DNA of 64,000 nucleotides from DATDAH01 sp963725155 (lineage in GTDB: Bacteria > Actinomycetota > Acidimicrobiia > Acidimicrobiales > DATDAH01), in NCBI GenBank assembly GCA_963725155.1, contig CAVRXU010000011.1:1-64000 (forward strand), in the 5' to 3' direction. Below the pieces are notes generated by a model, which made no database searches, had not been told where the DNA came from, and saw nothing but the letters and a program-made list of their open reading frames with translations. The position numbers and the translations under genes were made by a program. Below, piece after piece: positions 16,940-24,374 of the stretch (the first letter of the stretch is position 1; every line of letters begins with the position of its first letter).

Positions 16940-17733
16940 ACGTCGAGGGCGACTTCTGGCGGGACGGGGCGGTCTGCGTGCGGGGGGCGTTCTCGGCTGA
17001 CGACATCGAGGCGGCTCGGGGGGCGATCGAGGCCAACCTGGCCGACCTCTCCCCGCTGGCCAAGCGGGCCAGCAGCGCGGATGACGGGGCCTTCGTCGAG
17101 GACTTCCGCTCGTGGGACCGCATCCCCGAGATGGAGGCCTTCATCCGGACCTCCCCCGCCGCCGCCATCGCCGGGGAGCTCATGGGGGCCACGACCGTCC
17201 GTCTCTTCCACGACCACGTCCTGGTCAAGGAGCCGGGCACCCGTCAGCGGACCCCCTGGCACCAGGACCTGCCGTACTACAACGTCGCCGGCGACCAGAA
17301 CGTCAGCCTGTGGCTGCCGGTCGACCCGGTGCCCCGGGCGTCGACCCTGGAGCTGGTCGCCGGCTCGCACCGGGGGCCCTGGTACATGCCGCGGACGTTC
17401 CTGGACGGCGAGGCCAAGTGGTTCCCGGACGGGGCGCTGGCCGAGCTGCCCGACATCGAGGGCGACCCCGAGCGCTACCCGATCCTGGCCTGGGCCCTGG
17501 AGCCGGGCGACGCCGTCTTCTTCCACATGCTCATGCTCCACGGGGCGGGCGGGGCGCTGGAGGCCGGGCCCCGGCGGCGGGTGCTGTCGGTGCGGTTCCT
17601 GGGCGACGACATGGTCCACGCCCCCCGCCCGTGGACGACCTCGCCGCCGTTCCCCGGCCTGGAGGACGAGCTTCCGGACGGGGCGGCGCTGGACCACCCG
17701 CTGTTCCCCGTCCTGTGGGAGCGGACGGCGTGA
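16936..17733 (+). CDS. Phytanoyl-CoA dioxygenase family (PhyH) Fe(II)/2OG oxygenase within the hut operon
   Basis: The protein has 265 residues and a GTG start overlapping the hutU stop. The iron ligands are H and D in TPWHQDLPYYN and a distal His in LMLHGAGG, followed by an Arg-rich strand (RRRVLSVRF) that would hold 2-oxoglutarate. The family hydroxylates acyl-CoAs and many small molecules. It has no known role in histidine breakdown. Coupling to hutU on one side and to the deformylase-like gene on the other (4-bp overlap at 17730-17733) indicates co-expression with histidine degradation. The substrate might be a histidine- or urocanate-derived metabolite, but that is speculation. Confidence 0.85.
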   Translation: MNVEGDFWRDGAVCVRGAFSADDIEAARGAIEANLADLSPLAKRASSADDGAFVEDFRSWDRIPEMEAFIRTSPAAAIAGELMGATTVRLFHDHVLVKEPGTRQRTPWHQDLPYYNVAGDQNVSLWLPVDPVPRASTLELVAGSHRGPWYMPRTFLDGEAKWFPDGALAELPDIEGDPERYPILAWALEPGDAVFFHMLMLHGAGGALEAGPRRRVLSVRFLGDDMVHAPRPWTTSPPFPGLEDELPDGAALDHPLFPVLWERTA

Positions 17734-18305
17734 CCGTCCGGGAGATCGTCACCGTCGGCCACCCGGCCCTGCGACAGCCTGCGGTCGAGGTGTCGGCCGA
17801 CGAGCTGGCGTCGGCCGAGGTGCAGGAGCTGATCGACGACCTGGTCGACACGATGCGGGACGCCCAGGGGGCGGGGCTGGCGGCCAACCAGATCGCGGAT
17901 GGCCGCCGCATCGCCGTCATCGAGGTCAACGACAACCCCCGCTACCCCTACAAGCCCCGCATCCCCCTGACCGTCGTGGTCAACCCCGTCATCGAGTTCG
18001 TGGACGACGAGCTGGTCGAGATCAACGAGGGCTGCCTGTCCGTGCCCGACCTGCGGGGCTCGGTCCACCGCCACGTCAAGGTGCGGGTGCGGTGGCTGGA
18101 CCGGGACGGGACGCCCCACGACGAGATCAAGCGGGGCCTTACCGCAGGCACCTTCCAGCACGAGTGCGACCACCTCGACGGGGTGCTCTTCCTCGACCGG
18201 GTCACCGACCCGACCACCTTCACCACCTGGGCCCAGTTCGAGCGCTACCACCAAGCGGCCTTCGTCGAGCGCATCACCGCCTTCGTCGACCGCGTCGGTT
18301 CGTGA
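17730..18305 (+). CDS. def: Peptide deformylase family protein in the hut operon
   Basis: The protein has 191 residues with all three peptide-deformylase motifs: GAGLAANQ (motif 1), EGCLSVPD (motif 2, metal Cys) and QHECDHLDG (motif 3, two metal His and catalytic Glu). It should be an active metal-dependent deformylase. The classical substrate is the formyl group on nascent proteins. Its position, translationally coupled between hutU-PhyH and hutF, suggests an alternative: removal of formate from N-formylglutamate, the HutF product. That step normally needs HutG, which is not in the window. This substrate reassignment is inference, and a moonlighting or standard Def cannot be excluded. Confidence 0.88.
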   Translation: MTVREIVTVGHPALRQPAVEVSADELASAEVQELIDDLVDTMRDAQGAGLAANQIADGRRIAVIEVNDNPRYPYKPRIPLTVVVNPVIEFVDDELVEINEGCLSVPDLRGSVHRHVKVRVRWLDRDGTPHDEIKRGLTAGTFQHECDHLDGVLFLDRVTDPTTFTTWAQFERYHQAAFVERITAFVDRVGS

Positions 18306-18473
18306 CCACCTGGTGGTGCGAGCGGGCCCGGCGAGCCTGGCGATCAGCGTGCCGACCGAGGTCGGACGCGACCACGTGGTGCGAGTGACGGGGCTGGGCG
18401 GCCCCGGAGCGGGCCTCGCGATCAGCGTGCCGACCGGGGCCGGGGCGTGACCACCTGGTGGTGCGAGCGGGCC
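18302..18473. repeat. Imperfect tandem repeats carrying a duplicated hutF start
   Basis: The first 27 coding bases of hutF (18447-18473, starting GTGACCACCTGGTGGTGC) occur identically at 18302-18328. A partial middle copy starts near 18369 (ACCACGTGGTGCGAG). A second shared block, GCGATCAGCGTGCCGACC, follows units one and two. The units are about 65-80 bp. Each contains a small palindrome (ACCACC-T-GGTGGT or ACCACGTGGT). The region separates the deformylase stop from hutF. Confidence 0.7.
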
Positions 18474-19850
18474 TGGCTCGGCGACCCGGCCGGGGCGACC
18501 GAAGCAGGCGTCGTCATCACGACCGAAGGCGACCGCATCACCGGTCTCGAGACGGGCGGCGCCGCTCCGGCCGGCAGCGAGCGCCTGGCCGGGCTGACGA
18601 TCCCGGGGGCGGCCAACGCCCACAGCCACGCCTTCCACCGGGCGCTGCGGGGCCGGACCCACGGCGACGGCGGGACCTTCTGGACCTGGCGGGACACGAT
18701 GTACGACCTGGCCGCCCGCTTGGACCCCGACAGCTATCGGGCCCTGGCCACCGCCACCTTCGCCGAGATGGCCCTGGCCGGCTTCACCTGCGTCGGCGAG
18801 TTCCACTACCTCCACCACGGCCCCGACGGCGTGCCCTACGCCGATCCCAACGAGATGGGCGAGACCATCCGCGCCGCCGCCGAAGCCGCCGGCATCCGGC
18901 TGACCCTCCTCGACACCTGCTACCTCCACGCCGGCCCCATCACCCCCCTTCTGGCACCGGATTCGGTTGCTATGGCAACCGAATCAGGTGCCGGAACGAG
19001 TGGGTTGCAGGTCGAGCTCGATCCGGTGCAGCGGCGGTTCAGCGACGGGGCGGCGGAGGCGTGGGCGGCGCGGGTCGACGAGTTGCGGCCGACCGCTACG
19101 AGCCGGATCGGGGCGGCCATCCACTCGGTGCGGGCCGTCGACCCGGTCTCGATCGAGCAGGTGTCGGCGTGGGCCGACGGCGCCGACGCCCCGCTGCACG
19201 CCCACGTCAGCGAGCAGCCGGCCGAGAACGAGCAGTGCCGCGCCGCCTACGGCCTCACCCCGACTCGGATCCTGGCCCACCACGGTGCCCTGGGCGATCG
19301 CTTCACCGCGGTGCACGCCACCCACCTGAGCGGCCAGGACCTGGCCGTCCTGGCCGGCTCCGGCGCGGGGTGCTGCGTCTGCCCCACCACCGAACGGGAC
19401 CTGGCCGACGGGATCGGCCCGACGGCTGCCCTCCGGGAGCGGGGCGCCCCGCTCTGCATCGGTACCGACTCCCACGCCGTCATCGACCCCTTCGAGGAGG
19501 CCCGGGCCGTCGAGTTGGACGAGCGCCTGGCGTCGGGGCAGCGGGGCACCCACACCCCGGGCAGCCTGCTGGCCATGGCCACGAGCGAGGGCTACCGCCG
19601 CCTCGGTTGGCCCGAGGGCGGCCGGATCGAGGTCGGGGCCCTGGCCGACCTGACCACCGTCGCCCTCGACTCGCCGAGGCTGGCCGGCACCCCGCCCGAC
19701 CAGGTCGTCGCCAGCGTCGTGTTCGGAGCGACCGCAGCCGACGTCCGCCACGTCGTCGTCGGCGGCCGCCCCGTGGTCCGCGACGGCCGCCACCTGCTCG
19801 TCGACGTCCCCCAAGAGCTGAAGCGCTCGATCGAGGCCGTGTGGGCATGA
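18447..19850 (+). CDS. hutF: Formimidoylglutamate deiminase
   Basis: The protein has 467 residues, a zinc amidohydrolase. It converts N-formimino-L-glutamate to N-formyl-L-glutamate and ammonia. Metal and active-site residues are visible in NAHSHAFHRALRG, HAHVSEQPAENEQC, VHATHLSG and GTDSHAVIDP. The GTG at 18447 is favoured because the family starts with a short strand before the amidohydrolase core, although an identical 27-bp decoy lies at 18302. Residues 168-185 are encoded by a palindromic repeat element (18948-19000). They form an extra loop between CYLHAGP and the conserved QRRFSDG, where relatives are shorter. The insertion keeps the frame and the active-site motifs are intact. Confidence 0.93.
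   Translation: MTTWWCERAWLGDPAGATEAGVVITTEGDRITGLETGGAAPAGSERLAGLTIPGAANAHSHAFHRALRGRTHGDGGTFWTWRDTMYDLAARLDPDSYRALATATFAEMALAGFTCVGEFHYLHHGPDGVPYADPNEMGETIRAAAEAAGIRLTLLDTCYLHAGPITPLLAPDSVAMATESGAGTSGLQVELDPVQRRFSDGAAEAWAARVDELRPTATSRIGAAIHSVRAVDPVSIEQVSAWADGADAPLHAHVSEQPAENEQCRAAYGLTPTRILAHHGALGDRFTAVHATHLSGQDLAVLAGSGAGCCVCPTTERDLADGIGPTAALRERGAPLCIGTDSHAVIDPFEEARAVELDERLASGQRGTHTPGSLLAMATSEGYRRLGWPEGGRIEVGALADLTTVALDSPRLAGTPPDQVVASVVFGATAADVRHVVVGGRPVVRDGRHLLVDVPQELKRSIEAVWA
18948..19000 (+). repeat. Palindromic element copy A, in frame inside hutF
   Basis: This is a 53-bp element with arms 18948-18970 and 18975-19000 around a TATG loop; 20 of the 22 innermost pairs match. It starts CTTCTGGCACC and ends GGTGCCGGAACGAG. 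It is identical at 45 of 53 positions to the element at 40649-40701. In the hutF frame it encodes LLAPDSVAMATESGAGTS. Confidence 0.8.
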
Positions 19851-19873
19851 CCCCCGCCCCCCACCACCACCAC

Positions 19874-19928
19874 CTGTTCTGGCACTGGATGTGCCGGTCA
19901 GGACCGGCATATTCACCGCCAGAACGAG
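19874..19928. repeat. Palindromic element copy B, between hutF and hutI
   Basis: The arms 19874-19899 and 19902-19928 begin CTGTTCTGGC and end GCCAGAACGAG. Twenty of 24 inner pairs match. The ends match the other family members but the stem body is different. The right end supplies GAGGAG, which appears to be part of the ribosome-binding region of hutI. Confidence 0.7.
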
Positions 19929-19941
19929 GAGTGAGGCGGGC

Positions 19942-21141
19942 ATGACCGGGGTTGCGACGGTGGTGGTGGGCATCTCGCGGCTGATCACCAATGACGCCGA
20001 CCTCGGGTTGGGGGCGACGGGCGAGCTGCGGGAGGCGTGGCTGGTCATGGCCGACGGGGTCGTCGTGGCCACGGGCGAAGGGACCGCGCCTGCCGCGGAC
20101 GAGCGGATTGATGCCGCTGGCCGATGCGTCCTGCCCGGGTTCGTGGACAGTCACAGCCACCTGGTGTTCGCCGGCGACCGGGCGGACGAGTTCGCCGCCC
20201 GGATGGCGGGCCAGCCGTACTCGGCGGGCGGCATCCGGACCACGGTCGAGGCCACCCGGGCGGCATCGGACGCCGACCTCCTGGGCGACGCCCGCCGCCT
20301 GCGGGACGAAGCCGCCCGCTCGGGCACCACGACCATCGAGATCAAGTCGGGTTACGGCCTCACGGCCACCGACGAGACGAGGTGCCTGCAGGTCGCGGGC
20401 CAGCTGACCGACGAGACGACGTTCCTGGGGGCCCACGTCATCCCGCCGGAGTTCGAGGGCCGGGCCGACGACTACGTGGCCGAGGTCTGTGGCCCAATGC
20501 TCACGGCCTGCGCTCCGCACGCCCGCTGGATCGACGCCTTCTGCGAGGAAGGTGCGTTCGACGCCGACCAGAGCCGGACCGTGCTGGAAGCGGGTCGGGC
20601 GGCCGGACTCGGCCTCCGCCTGCACGCCAACCAGCTGGGGCCCGGTCCCGGCGTGCAGCTCGCCGTCGAGCTGGGCTGTGCGTCCGCCGACCACTGCACC
20701 CACCTGACCGACGCCGACGTGGACGCGCTGGCCGGGAGCGACACCGTCGCCACCTTCCTGCCCGCCACCGACTTCTCCACCCGCCAGCCCTACCCCGATG
20801 CCCGCCGGGTGCTCGACGCCGGCGCCACCGTGGCCCTGGCCGTCAACTGCAACCCCGGCTCGAGCCATACGACGTCCATGCCCTTCGTGCTCGCCCTCGC
20901 CGTCCGCGACCTGCACATGACCATCGACGAGGCCATTTGGTCAGCCACGGCAGGCGGGGCGGCGGCACTCCAGCGGGATGACATCGGCCGCCTCGCGCCG
21001 GGCTGTCGAGCCGACCTGGTCCTGCTCGACGCTCCTGCCCCCATCCATCTCGTCTACCGCCCGGGCGTCCCCCTCGTCGCCATGACGACCTGCGCGGGCG
21101 AGACGGTGTGGTCGAGGCCGCCTGTCACCCCCCAGCAGTAG
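19942..21141 (+). CDS. hutI: Imidazolonepropionase
   Basis: The protein has 399 residues, an amidohydrolase that opens the ring of 4-imidazolone-5-propionate to give N-formimino-L-glutamate. Conserved regions are DSHSHLVFAGDRADEFAARM, LGAHVIPPEF, the zinc/substrate motif LHANQLGPG and NPGSSHTTSMPF. One oddity is that the segment before NPGSS reads ALAVNCNPGSS. Relatives usually have Asp two residues before the NP, as in TDxNPG, a metal- or substrate-linked residue. Here it is Asn, which may reduce or alter activity. The ATG at 19942 follows GAGGAGTGAGG, part of which comes from palindromic element B. It is the last recognisable gene of the hut operon. Confidence 0.93.
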   Translation: MTGVATVVVGISRLITNDADLGLGATGELREAWLVMADGVVVATGEGTAPAADERIDAAGRCVLPGFVDSHSHLVFAGDRADEFAARMAGQPYSAGGIRTTVEATRAASDADLLGDARRLRDEAARSGTTTIEIKSGYGLTATDETRCLQVAGQLTDETTFLGAHVIPPEFEGRADDYVAEVCGPMLTACAPHARWIDAFCEEGAFDADQSRTVLEAGRAAGLGLRLHANQLGPGPGVQLAVELGCASADHCTHLTDADVDALAGSDTVATFLPATDFSTRQPYPDARRVLDAGATVALAVNCNPGSSHTTSMPFVLALAVRDLHMTIDEAIWSATAGGAAALQRDDIGRLAPGCRADLVLLDAPAPIHLVYRPGVPLVAMTTCAGETVWSRPPVTPQQ

Positions 21142-21180
21142 CGTGGGGACCAGTACCTGGCTCCAGCATGGGGTGACGAG

Positions 21181-21480
21181 GTGACCCAAGCCTTCCTGTC
21201 CCAGTTCCCCGCCCGCGAGGGTGAGGAGCCGATCACGCGGGACTTCCTCCGGGCCGAACTGGCCGAGTTGCGAGCGGAGTTGCGATCCGAGATGTCGGAC
21301 TGGGGCAACGGGTTCCGGGCCGAGGTCGCCGGCCAAGGCAACGAACTCCGGGGCGAGATGAGCGACCTCCGGGCCGAGATGGCCGAACTCCGCGCTGAGC
21401 TGAACCGTCAGGGAAGCCGCCTGGCCGGCCTGGTCATCGGCGTCTCCGGCGTGCTCACCGCCGTCACCGCCCTGACCTGA
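21181..21480 (+). CDS. Coiled-coil protein with C-terminal membrane anchor (paralogue 2)
   Basis: The protein has 99 residues and a GTG start. After a variable N-terminus the middle is a heptad-like coiled coil with repeated LRAEL/LRGEM units (LAELRAELRSEMSDW, ELRGEMSDLRAEMAELRAEL). A hydrophobic segment follows, LAGLVIGVSGVLTAVTALT, which ends the protein and would anchor it in the membrane. The architecture matches the proteins at 23107 and, in decayed form, 13399. It resembles DUF1640/CCDC90-like small coiled-coil proteins. No function is known. Confidence 0.65.
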   Translation: MTQAFLSQFPAREGEEPITRDFLRAELAELRAELRSEMSDWGNGFRAEVAGQGNELRGEMSDLRAEMAELRAELNRQGSRLAGLVIGVSGVLTAVTALT

Positions 21481-21663
21481 TCACGACGGGGTGAAGGAGG
21501 CCGAAGCCCCCGCCCCGCTGACGGGAACGGCTCGGGCGAGGCATTCACCTGAGAGCCAGCCGCAGCCTTGACAACCGGAGGGCTCGGGCGCACGGTGGCC
21601 TCCGGCCCATCGCCCGCTCCCGATCGTCGGGAGCCGGCGACGTCGCCGGGAAGGTGGTCCCCC

Positions 21664-22272
21664 GTGACCGATGTCTCCTCTCATCTCCCCCCCGCCGCGA
21701 TGGTGCTCCAACTCGCCGTCGGCGACTTCGACACCTGGAAGGCAGTGTTCGACGCCCACGAAGGCGACCGCCAGGCCGCAGGGATGCTCGGCCACCACGT
21801 CAACCGGGGCGAGGACGATCCCAACGCGATCGCCCTGTACCTGGCGGTCGGCGACGTGGACCGGGCCAAGGCCTTCTACCAGTCCGACGAACTGCGGGCG
21901 ATCATGCAGGAAGCGGGCGTGCTCGGCCCCCCCGAGCAGCTGTGGCTGACCCCGGCCCGGGAGGCCATCGTCTGGGACCGTGAGCTGCCCGCGGTGATGA
22001 TCAGCCACAACGTCGCCGACTTCGACGTCTGGCTGGCGGGCTATGACGACGCCGAAGAGCTGCGGACCAGCCGAGGCATCATCGGCCAGGCCGCCAATCG
22101 CGGCATGGACGACCCTTCCCTGGCCCTCGTGTACCACCAGGCTGAGTCCTTCGACGCCCTCCGCGCCTTCATGGCCGACCCTGCCCTCGCTGATGCGATG
22201 CAGGCCCTCGGCGTGACCTCTACGCCCGTGGCGACCTACCACACAGGCGGTTGGGCCAAGCAGTACGGCTGA
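21664..22272 (+). CDS. Internally duplicated alpha/beta-barrel-like protein
   Basis: The protein has 202 residues from GTG 21664. It contains two copies of an approximately 85-residue unit. The first runs from VLQLAVGDFDTWKAVFDAHE to GPPEQLWL. The second runs from VMISHNVADFDVWLAGYDDA to TSTPVATYH. Each has the F-D-x-W motif and a later G-x-x-x-x-N-R-G-x-D-D-P block. The pattern suggests tandem ferredoxin-like or dimeric alpha/beta-barrel domains, as in antibiotic-biosynthesis-monooxygenase folds, but catalytic residues are not obvious. ATG 21700 is an alternative start. No partner gene is evident. Confidence 0.65.
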   Translation: MTDVSSHLPPAAMVLQLAVGDFDTWKAVFDAHEGDRQAAGMLGHHVNRGEDDPNAIALYLAVGDVDRAKAFYQSDELRAIMQEAGVLGPPEQLWLTPAREAIVWDRELPAVMISHNVADFDVWLAGYDDAEELRTSRGIIGQAANRGMDDPSLALVYHQAESFDALRAFMADPALADAMQALGVTSTPVATYHTGGWAKQYG

Positions 22273-22287
22273 CGACCCTGGCCGGGG

Positions 22288-22965
22288 TCAGGCCGGGTGC
22301 GGACGGGGCCAGGGGCCGGTCTGGGGCAGCTCGGGATGGTCGGCCCGCACCCGGGCCGCCAGCTCGGTGACCACGTCGGCCAGCTCGGCGGTCAGGGGAT
22401 GGTCGGGGATGCGCTCCTCGAAGATGCCGACGAGGGTGGCGTAGTACCAGAGCTGGCCTGCGGGACGCTGCTCGTTGAAGCGGGCCCAGATCTCGTCGCC
22501 CACCTCCTGGTAGCCATCCAGGATGCTGCGGCCGTTGTCGAGCTTGTCGGCCACCGAGACCTCGAGAGAGCGAGTCGGCTCGCCGGCCAGCCCGTCCAGG
22601 TAGGCCTGCTTGCGCTCCAGCCACGGGGCCTTGTCCTCGACGCCCGTCGTGTCGACCAGGCTGTCGGAGAGGTGGTCGACGGTCTCGGCCACCTCCGGCC
22701 CGAACTCGTCCCGGATGCGGTCGAGCATCGCCTCACCGCCGTGGTCCTCGGCCGCGTCGTGGAGGTAGGCGGCGGCGATCTGCACGTCGTCGCCGCCCGA
22801 CTGCTCGACCAGCCGGGCCACCGGCTCGAGGTGGCCGTCGAAGTAGGACGTGTCGGTGCCCTTCCGGAGGTCGCCCCGATGGGCCTCAGCGGCGAACGCC
22901 CGGGCTCGCTCCACCAGGTCGCTGCTCATGCCGCTCTGCCATGGGTCTCCCGCCATCGGCGTCAT
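22288..22965 (-). CDS. HD-domain protein, RelA/SpoT-hydrolase-like
   Basis: The protein has 225 residues from ATG 22965, which follows a GGGAGGGG site; a downstream ATG at 22929 is possible. The N-terminal half carries the SpoT/Mesh1-type hydrolase pattern: His in AAEAHRGDLRKG, the HD pair in AAAYLHDAAED with the following Glu-Asp, and a downstream Asp in SVADKLDNGR. These residues bind Mn2+ in ppGpp hydrolases. There is no synthetase or TGS domain, so it could be a small alarmone hydrolase. Other nucleotides are possible substrates. Confidence 0.72.
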   Translation of the reverse strand: MTPMAGDPWQSGMSSDLVERARAFAAEAHRGDLRKGTDTSYFDGHLEPVARLVEQSGGDDVQIAAAYLHDAAEDHGGEAMLDRIRDEFGPEVAETVDHLSDSLVDTTGVEDKAPWLERKQAYLDGLAGEPTRSLEVSVADKLDNGRSILDGYQEVGDEIWARFNEQRPAGQLWYYATLVGIFEERIPDHPLTAELADVVTELAARVRADHPELPQTGPWPRPHPA

Positions 22966-23106
22966 CGAAGCCCCTCCCGCCGACAGATGCAGCCACTCCA
23001 CGACTCGGACAGGCTGTCACTCCCCATGGCTAGGGTCACATCGAGTGGCTCGGAGTCGGCGTGATGACTCCCTGATGGATGGAACCCGTCTCAGGGAGCG
23101 GCCAGA

Positions 23107-23568
23107 ATGACGATCAGTGCGACCGAACGCGAGGAGCTGTGGGAGCTGGTTCGGGCGGCGTGGGGTGAGCGCGGAGCCGACCTCTTGATGGCCGGGCTGC
23201 CCACGCCGGGACTCGAGTCCATGGAGCAGCGGCTCACGCTGGGGATCGACTCGCTGCGGGCCGAGACCAAGGCCGACATGGCCGATCTTCGCGGCGAGTT
23301 CACCCAACTCCGGGGCGAGTTCGCCGAGCTGCGCGGCGAGTTCGGTGAGCTGCGGGGCGAGTTCGGTGAGCTGAAGGGTGAGCTCAAGGCCGACTTCGGG
23401 CGCCTCGAAGGTGAGTTCGGCCAGCTCAAGGGCTACGTCGGCGAGCAGCTCGGCGGCATCCGAGCCGAGATTGCCAGTCAGAACCGGATCTTCTTCCTCG
23501 CCGTGGTCACGATGATCATCGGGATCGGCTCGCTGCTCTTCACCGCGTTCCAACTCGGCGGTAGCTGA
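23107..23568 (+). CDS. Coiled-coil protein with C-terminal membrane anchor (paralogue 1)
   Basis: The protein has 153 residues. The N-terminal 50 form a small domain (ATEREELWELVRAAWGERGA). The middle is a long coiled coil built from nearly exact repeats of LRGEFGEL (about 70-120). The end is a transmembrane segment FFLAVVTMIIGIGSLLFTAF. It is probably anchored with the coil facing the cytoplasm. Similar proteins are at 21181 and, damaged, at 13399. The repeated DNA is prone to expansion or contraction. The function is unknown; bacterial relatives of the DUF1640 type are mostly uncharacterised. Confidence 0.7.
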   Translation: MTISATEREELWELVRAAWGERGADLLMAGLPTPGLESMEQRLTLGIDSLRAETKADMADLRGEFTQLRGEFAELRGEFGELRGEFGELKGELKADFGRLEGEFGQLKGYVGEQLGGIRAEIASQNRIFFLAVVTMIIGIGSLLFTAFQLGGS

Positions 23569-23594
23569 CTGGCCCGGAAGGGACGGGGCTGGGC

Positions 23595-23789
23595 TCAGGC
23601 GGCGACGGGCTCGCCGGCGCCGTTGCGGACCTCGGTGGCCCACGCCTCGAGCTCCAGCTCGGCGGCCCGGCGGCGGTAGGTCTTGGCCAGCAGCTCAGGC
23701 AGGTCGTCGGCTTGGACTCGGAGGGAGTGGGCCCGCTCGTGCAGCACGTTGACGTGATGGATGACTTCGGGGGGAAGGGCGATCTTCAT
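23595..23789 (-). CDS. Small hypothetical protein
   Basis: The protein has 64 residues beginning MKIALPPEVIHHVNVLHERA, with alternating charged and hydrophobic residues suggesting two helices. The ATG at 23789 is supported by AAGGAGTCGAC immediately upstream, and a longer frame starting at 23837 is less likely. A degradation-control or antitoxin-like role could be imagined from size, but no toxin partner is adjacent. I do not recognise the family. Confidence 0.55.
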   Translation of the reverse strand: MKIALPPEVIHHVNVLHERAHSLRVQADDLPELLAKTYRRRAAELELEAWATEVRNGAGEPVAA

Positions 23790-23902
23790 GTCGACTCCTT
23801 GGCGGTCCGTGGTGTCAACGTCGGCCGTCCGCCGCATGTTCCGAGGGTTACCCGGAAATCTCTGCCGGCATAATCCCGACGACGGTCGGGTTGGAGCCGC
23901 GG

Positions 23903-24301
23903 ATGGCCACCATCCAGCGACTGATCGGGGTCTACGACGCCGACGGCACCGTGCGGGGTGAGCTCACCTACTTCGTGGGGGCCCGGCTCGGGCGGGCCCA
24001 CTGCGCCCTCTGCGACATCACCCACGGACTGGTGCGAGAGCGCCGTGACTGGCAGTCCTGCCGCGACGGGCTGCCCGCCCCCGTGCTGATGGTGCACCGG
24101 GACGAGATGCCGCCTGGCATCGCCGCCGAACTGTCCCCGCCGTTCGTGCTGGCCGAGACCGACGACGGTGTGGTCCCGCTGCTCGACGGTCCAGCCCTCG
24201 AGGCCTGCCAAGGCAACCCGGAGACCCTGATCGCCGCGATCGATGCGGCCGTCGACGCCCAGGGCCTCGGCTGGCCCGCCATTCACACCCTCGGTACCTG
24301 A
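23903..24301 (+). CDS. Conserved hypothetical protein with CxxC motif
   Basis: The protein has 132 residues starting MATIQRLIGVYDADGTVRGE. A CALCDITHG motif at about residue 38 and a later HRDEMPPG block look like conserved active or metal-binding positions. The family is seen in diverse bacteria as an uncharacterised protein of about 130 residues. That recollection is from the motif pattern only. The ATG at 23903 has GGAG eight bases upstream. It precedes the kinase gene but is separated by a hairpin. Confidence 0.6.
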   Translation: MATIQRLIGVYDADGTVRGELTYFVGARLGRAHCALCDITHGLVRERRDWQSCRDGLPAPVLMVHRDEMPPGIAAELSPPFVLAETDDGVVPLLDGPALEACQGNPETLIAAIDAAVDAQGLGWPAIHTLGT

Positions 24302-24302
24302 C

Positions 24303-24319
24303 CCGCCCGCCCCGGGCGG
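24303..24319. terminator. GC-rich hairpin between the CxxC protein and the kinase
   Basis: CCGCCC and GGGCGG form a 6-bp stem with a 5-base loop directly after the stop at 24301. There is no T-tract. It may end transcription of the upstream gene before the kinase gene. Confidence 0.3.
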
Positions 24320-24374
24320 CAACTACCGTCGGTTCCACGTGAGGACCAGTCGTCAGGCTTGAGGGGCACCGGTC

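Noticed and set aside
18302..18328. Alternative hutF start at the upstream repeat copy
   Set aside because: The reading frame from 18302 does not run into the HutF frame, so GTG 18447 is the functional start.
23280..23440. CRISPR-like or minisatellite array in the coiled-coil gene
   Set aside because: The repeats are coding heptad-type units (LRGEFGEL) without spacers.
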